From JBIKLM01 sp044375105 (lineage in GTDB: Bacteria; Planctomycetota; UBA1135; GCA-002686595), in assembly GCA_044375105.1 (NCBI GenBank), contig JBILNK010000028.1, positions 1 through 32,811 of the forward strand: a DNA stretch of 32,811 bases, read 5' to 3'. Both the position numbers and the translations under genes were made by a program. The notes under the pieces were generated by a model, which searched no databases, had not been told where the DNA came from, and saw only the letters and a list, made by a program, of their open reading frames with translations. Position 1 is the first letter of the stretch; the number at the start of each line of letters is the position of its first letter. This document shows positions 32,677 through 32,811 of this stretch, one piece after another.

Positions 32677-32811
32677 CCGACGAGTCTAAGCCCGGCTCCC
32701 CGTCGATCCGACCTCCCCCGCCGGATCCGTGGGCCGGCAGGAACGGCCCGGGGCCCGGGCGCGGCCGGTCGGGGGGCCCTGGGTCTTGGGCTGCGGGCTC
32801 ACAGTCGCTCG

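Overview
This 32.8 kb window is very GC-rich chromosomal DNA from a Gram-negative-type bacterium: it encodes outer-membrane beta-barrels, several lipoproteins, periplasmic enzymes and a lipoprotein relay of the RseB kind. Cobalamin-binding radical SAM enzymes, an ECF sigma factor, TSP3-type calcium repeats and Sel1 repeats would fit Planctomycetota, Myxococcota or Acidobacteriota. I cannot fix the phylum from the sequence; Planctomycetota is only a guess.

Layout. 0-3.5 kb: 3' end of an HDAC-family deacetylase, an SGNH hydrolase, a lipoprotein/beta-barrel protein and a bacterial lipocalin. 3.9-6.6 kb: a two-gene minus-strand unit, GT9 glycosyltransferase then B12 radical SAM enzyme, coupled by an ATGA overlap. 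7.0-9.8 kb: purF overlapping a GT4 glycosyltransferase, closed by a strong terminator. 9.8-10.5 kb: a structured, G-rich non-coding stretch. 10.5-13.2 kb: a beta-barrel porin-like protein converging on an OmpR-type response regulator/histidine kinase pair. 13.4-16.4 kb: gamma-glutamyltransferase and a Sel1-repeat lipoprotein. 16.9-18.5 kb: a second B12 radical SAM enzyme with a textbook terminator.

18.6-23.8 kb: a membrane protein, then a small integrative element ending at a tRNA-Arg(CCG) gene. It carries a tyrosine integrase, two small HTH proteins (one apparently frameshifted), a divergent XRE-type repressor with a zinc-site-like motif, an unrecognised secreted protein, and a dead fragment of a second, related integrase 3.5 kb away in the same orientation. 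No duplicated tRNA end (second att site) was seen.

24.5-32.7 kb: a membrane-anchored TSP3-repeat protein; a sigma factor, anti-sigma-like and RseB-like operon with a candidate self-recognised promoter; two unknown genes; a split NAD synthetase (ammonia-dependent synthetase plus separate nitrilase-type glutaminase with an ATGA overlap); and a MoxR ATPase at the edge.

The most distinctive points are the tRNA-Arg element with its relic integrase, the sigma/anti-sigma/RseB-like relay, the structured non-coding region near 10 kb, and the split NAD synthetase. No rRNA, CRISPR array or intact insertion sequence was seen.
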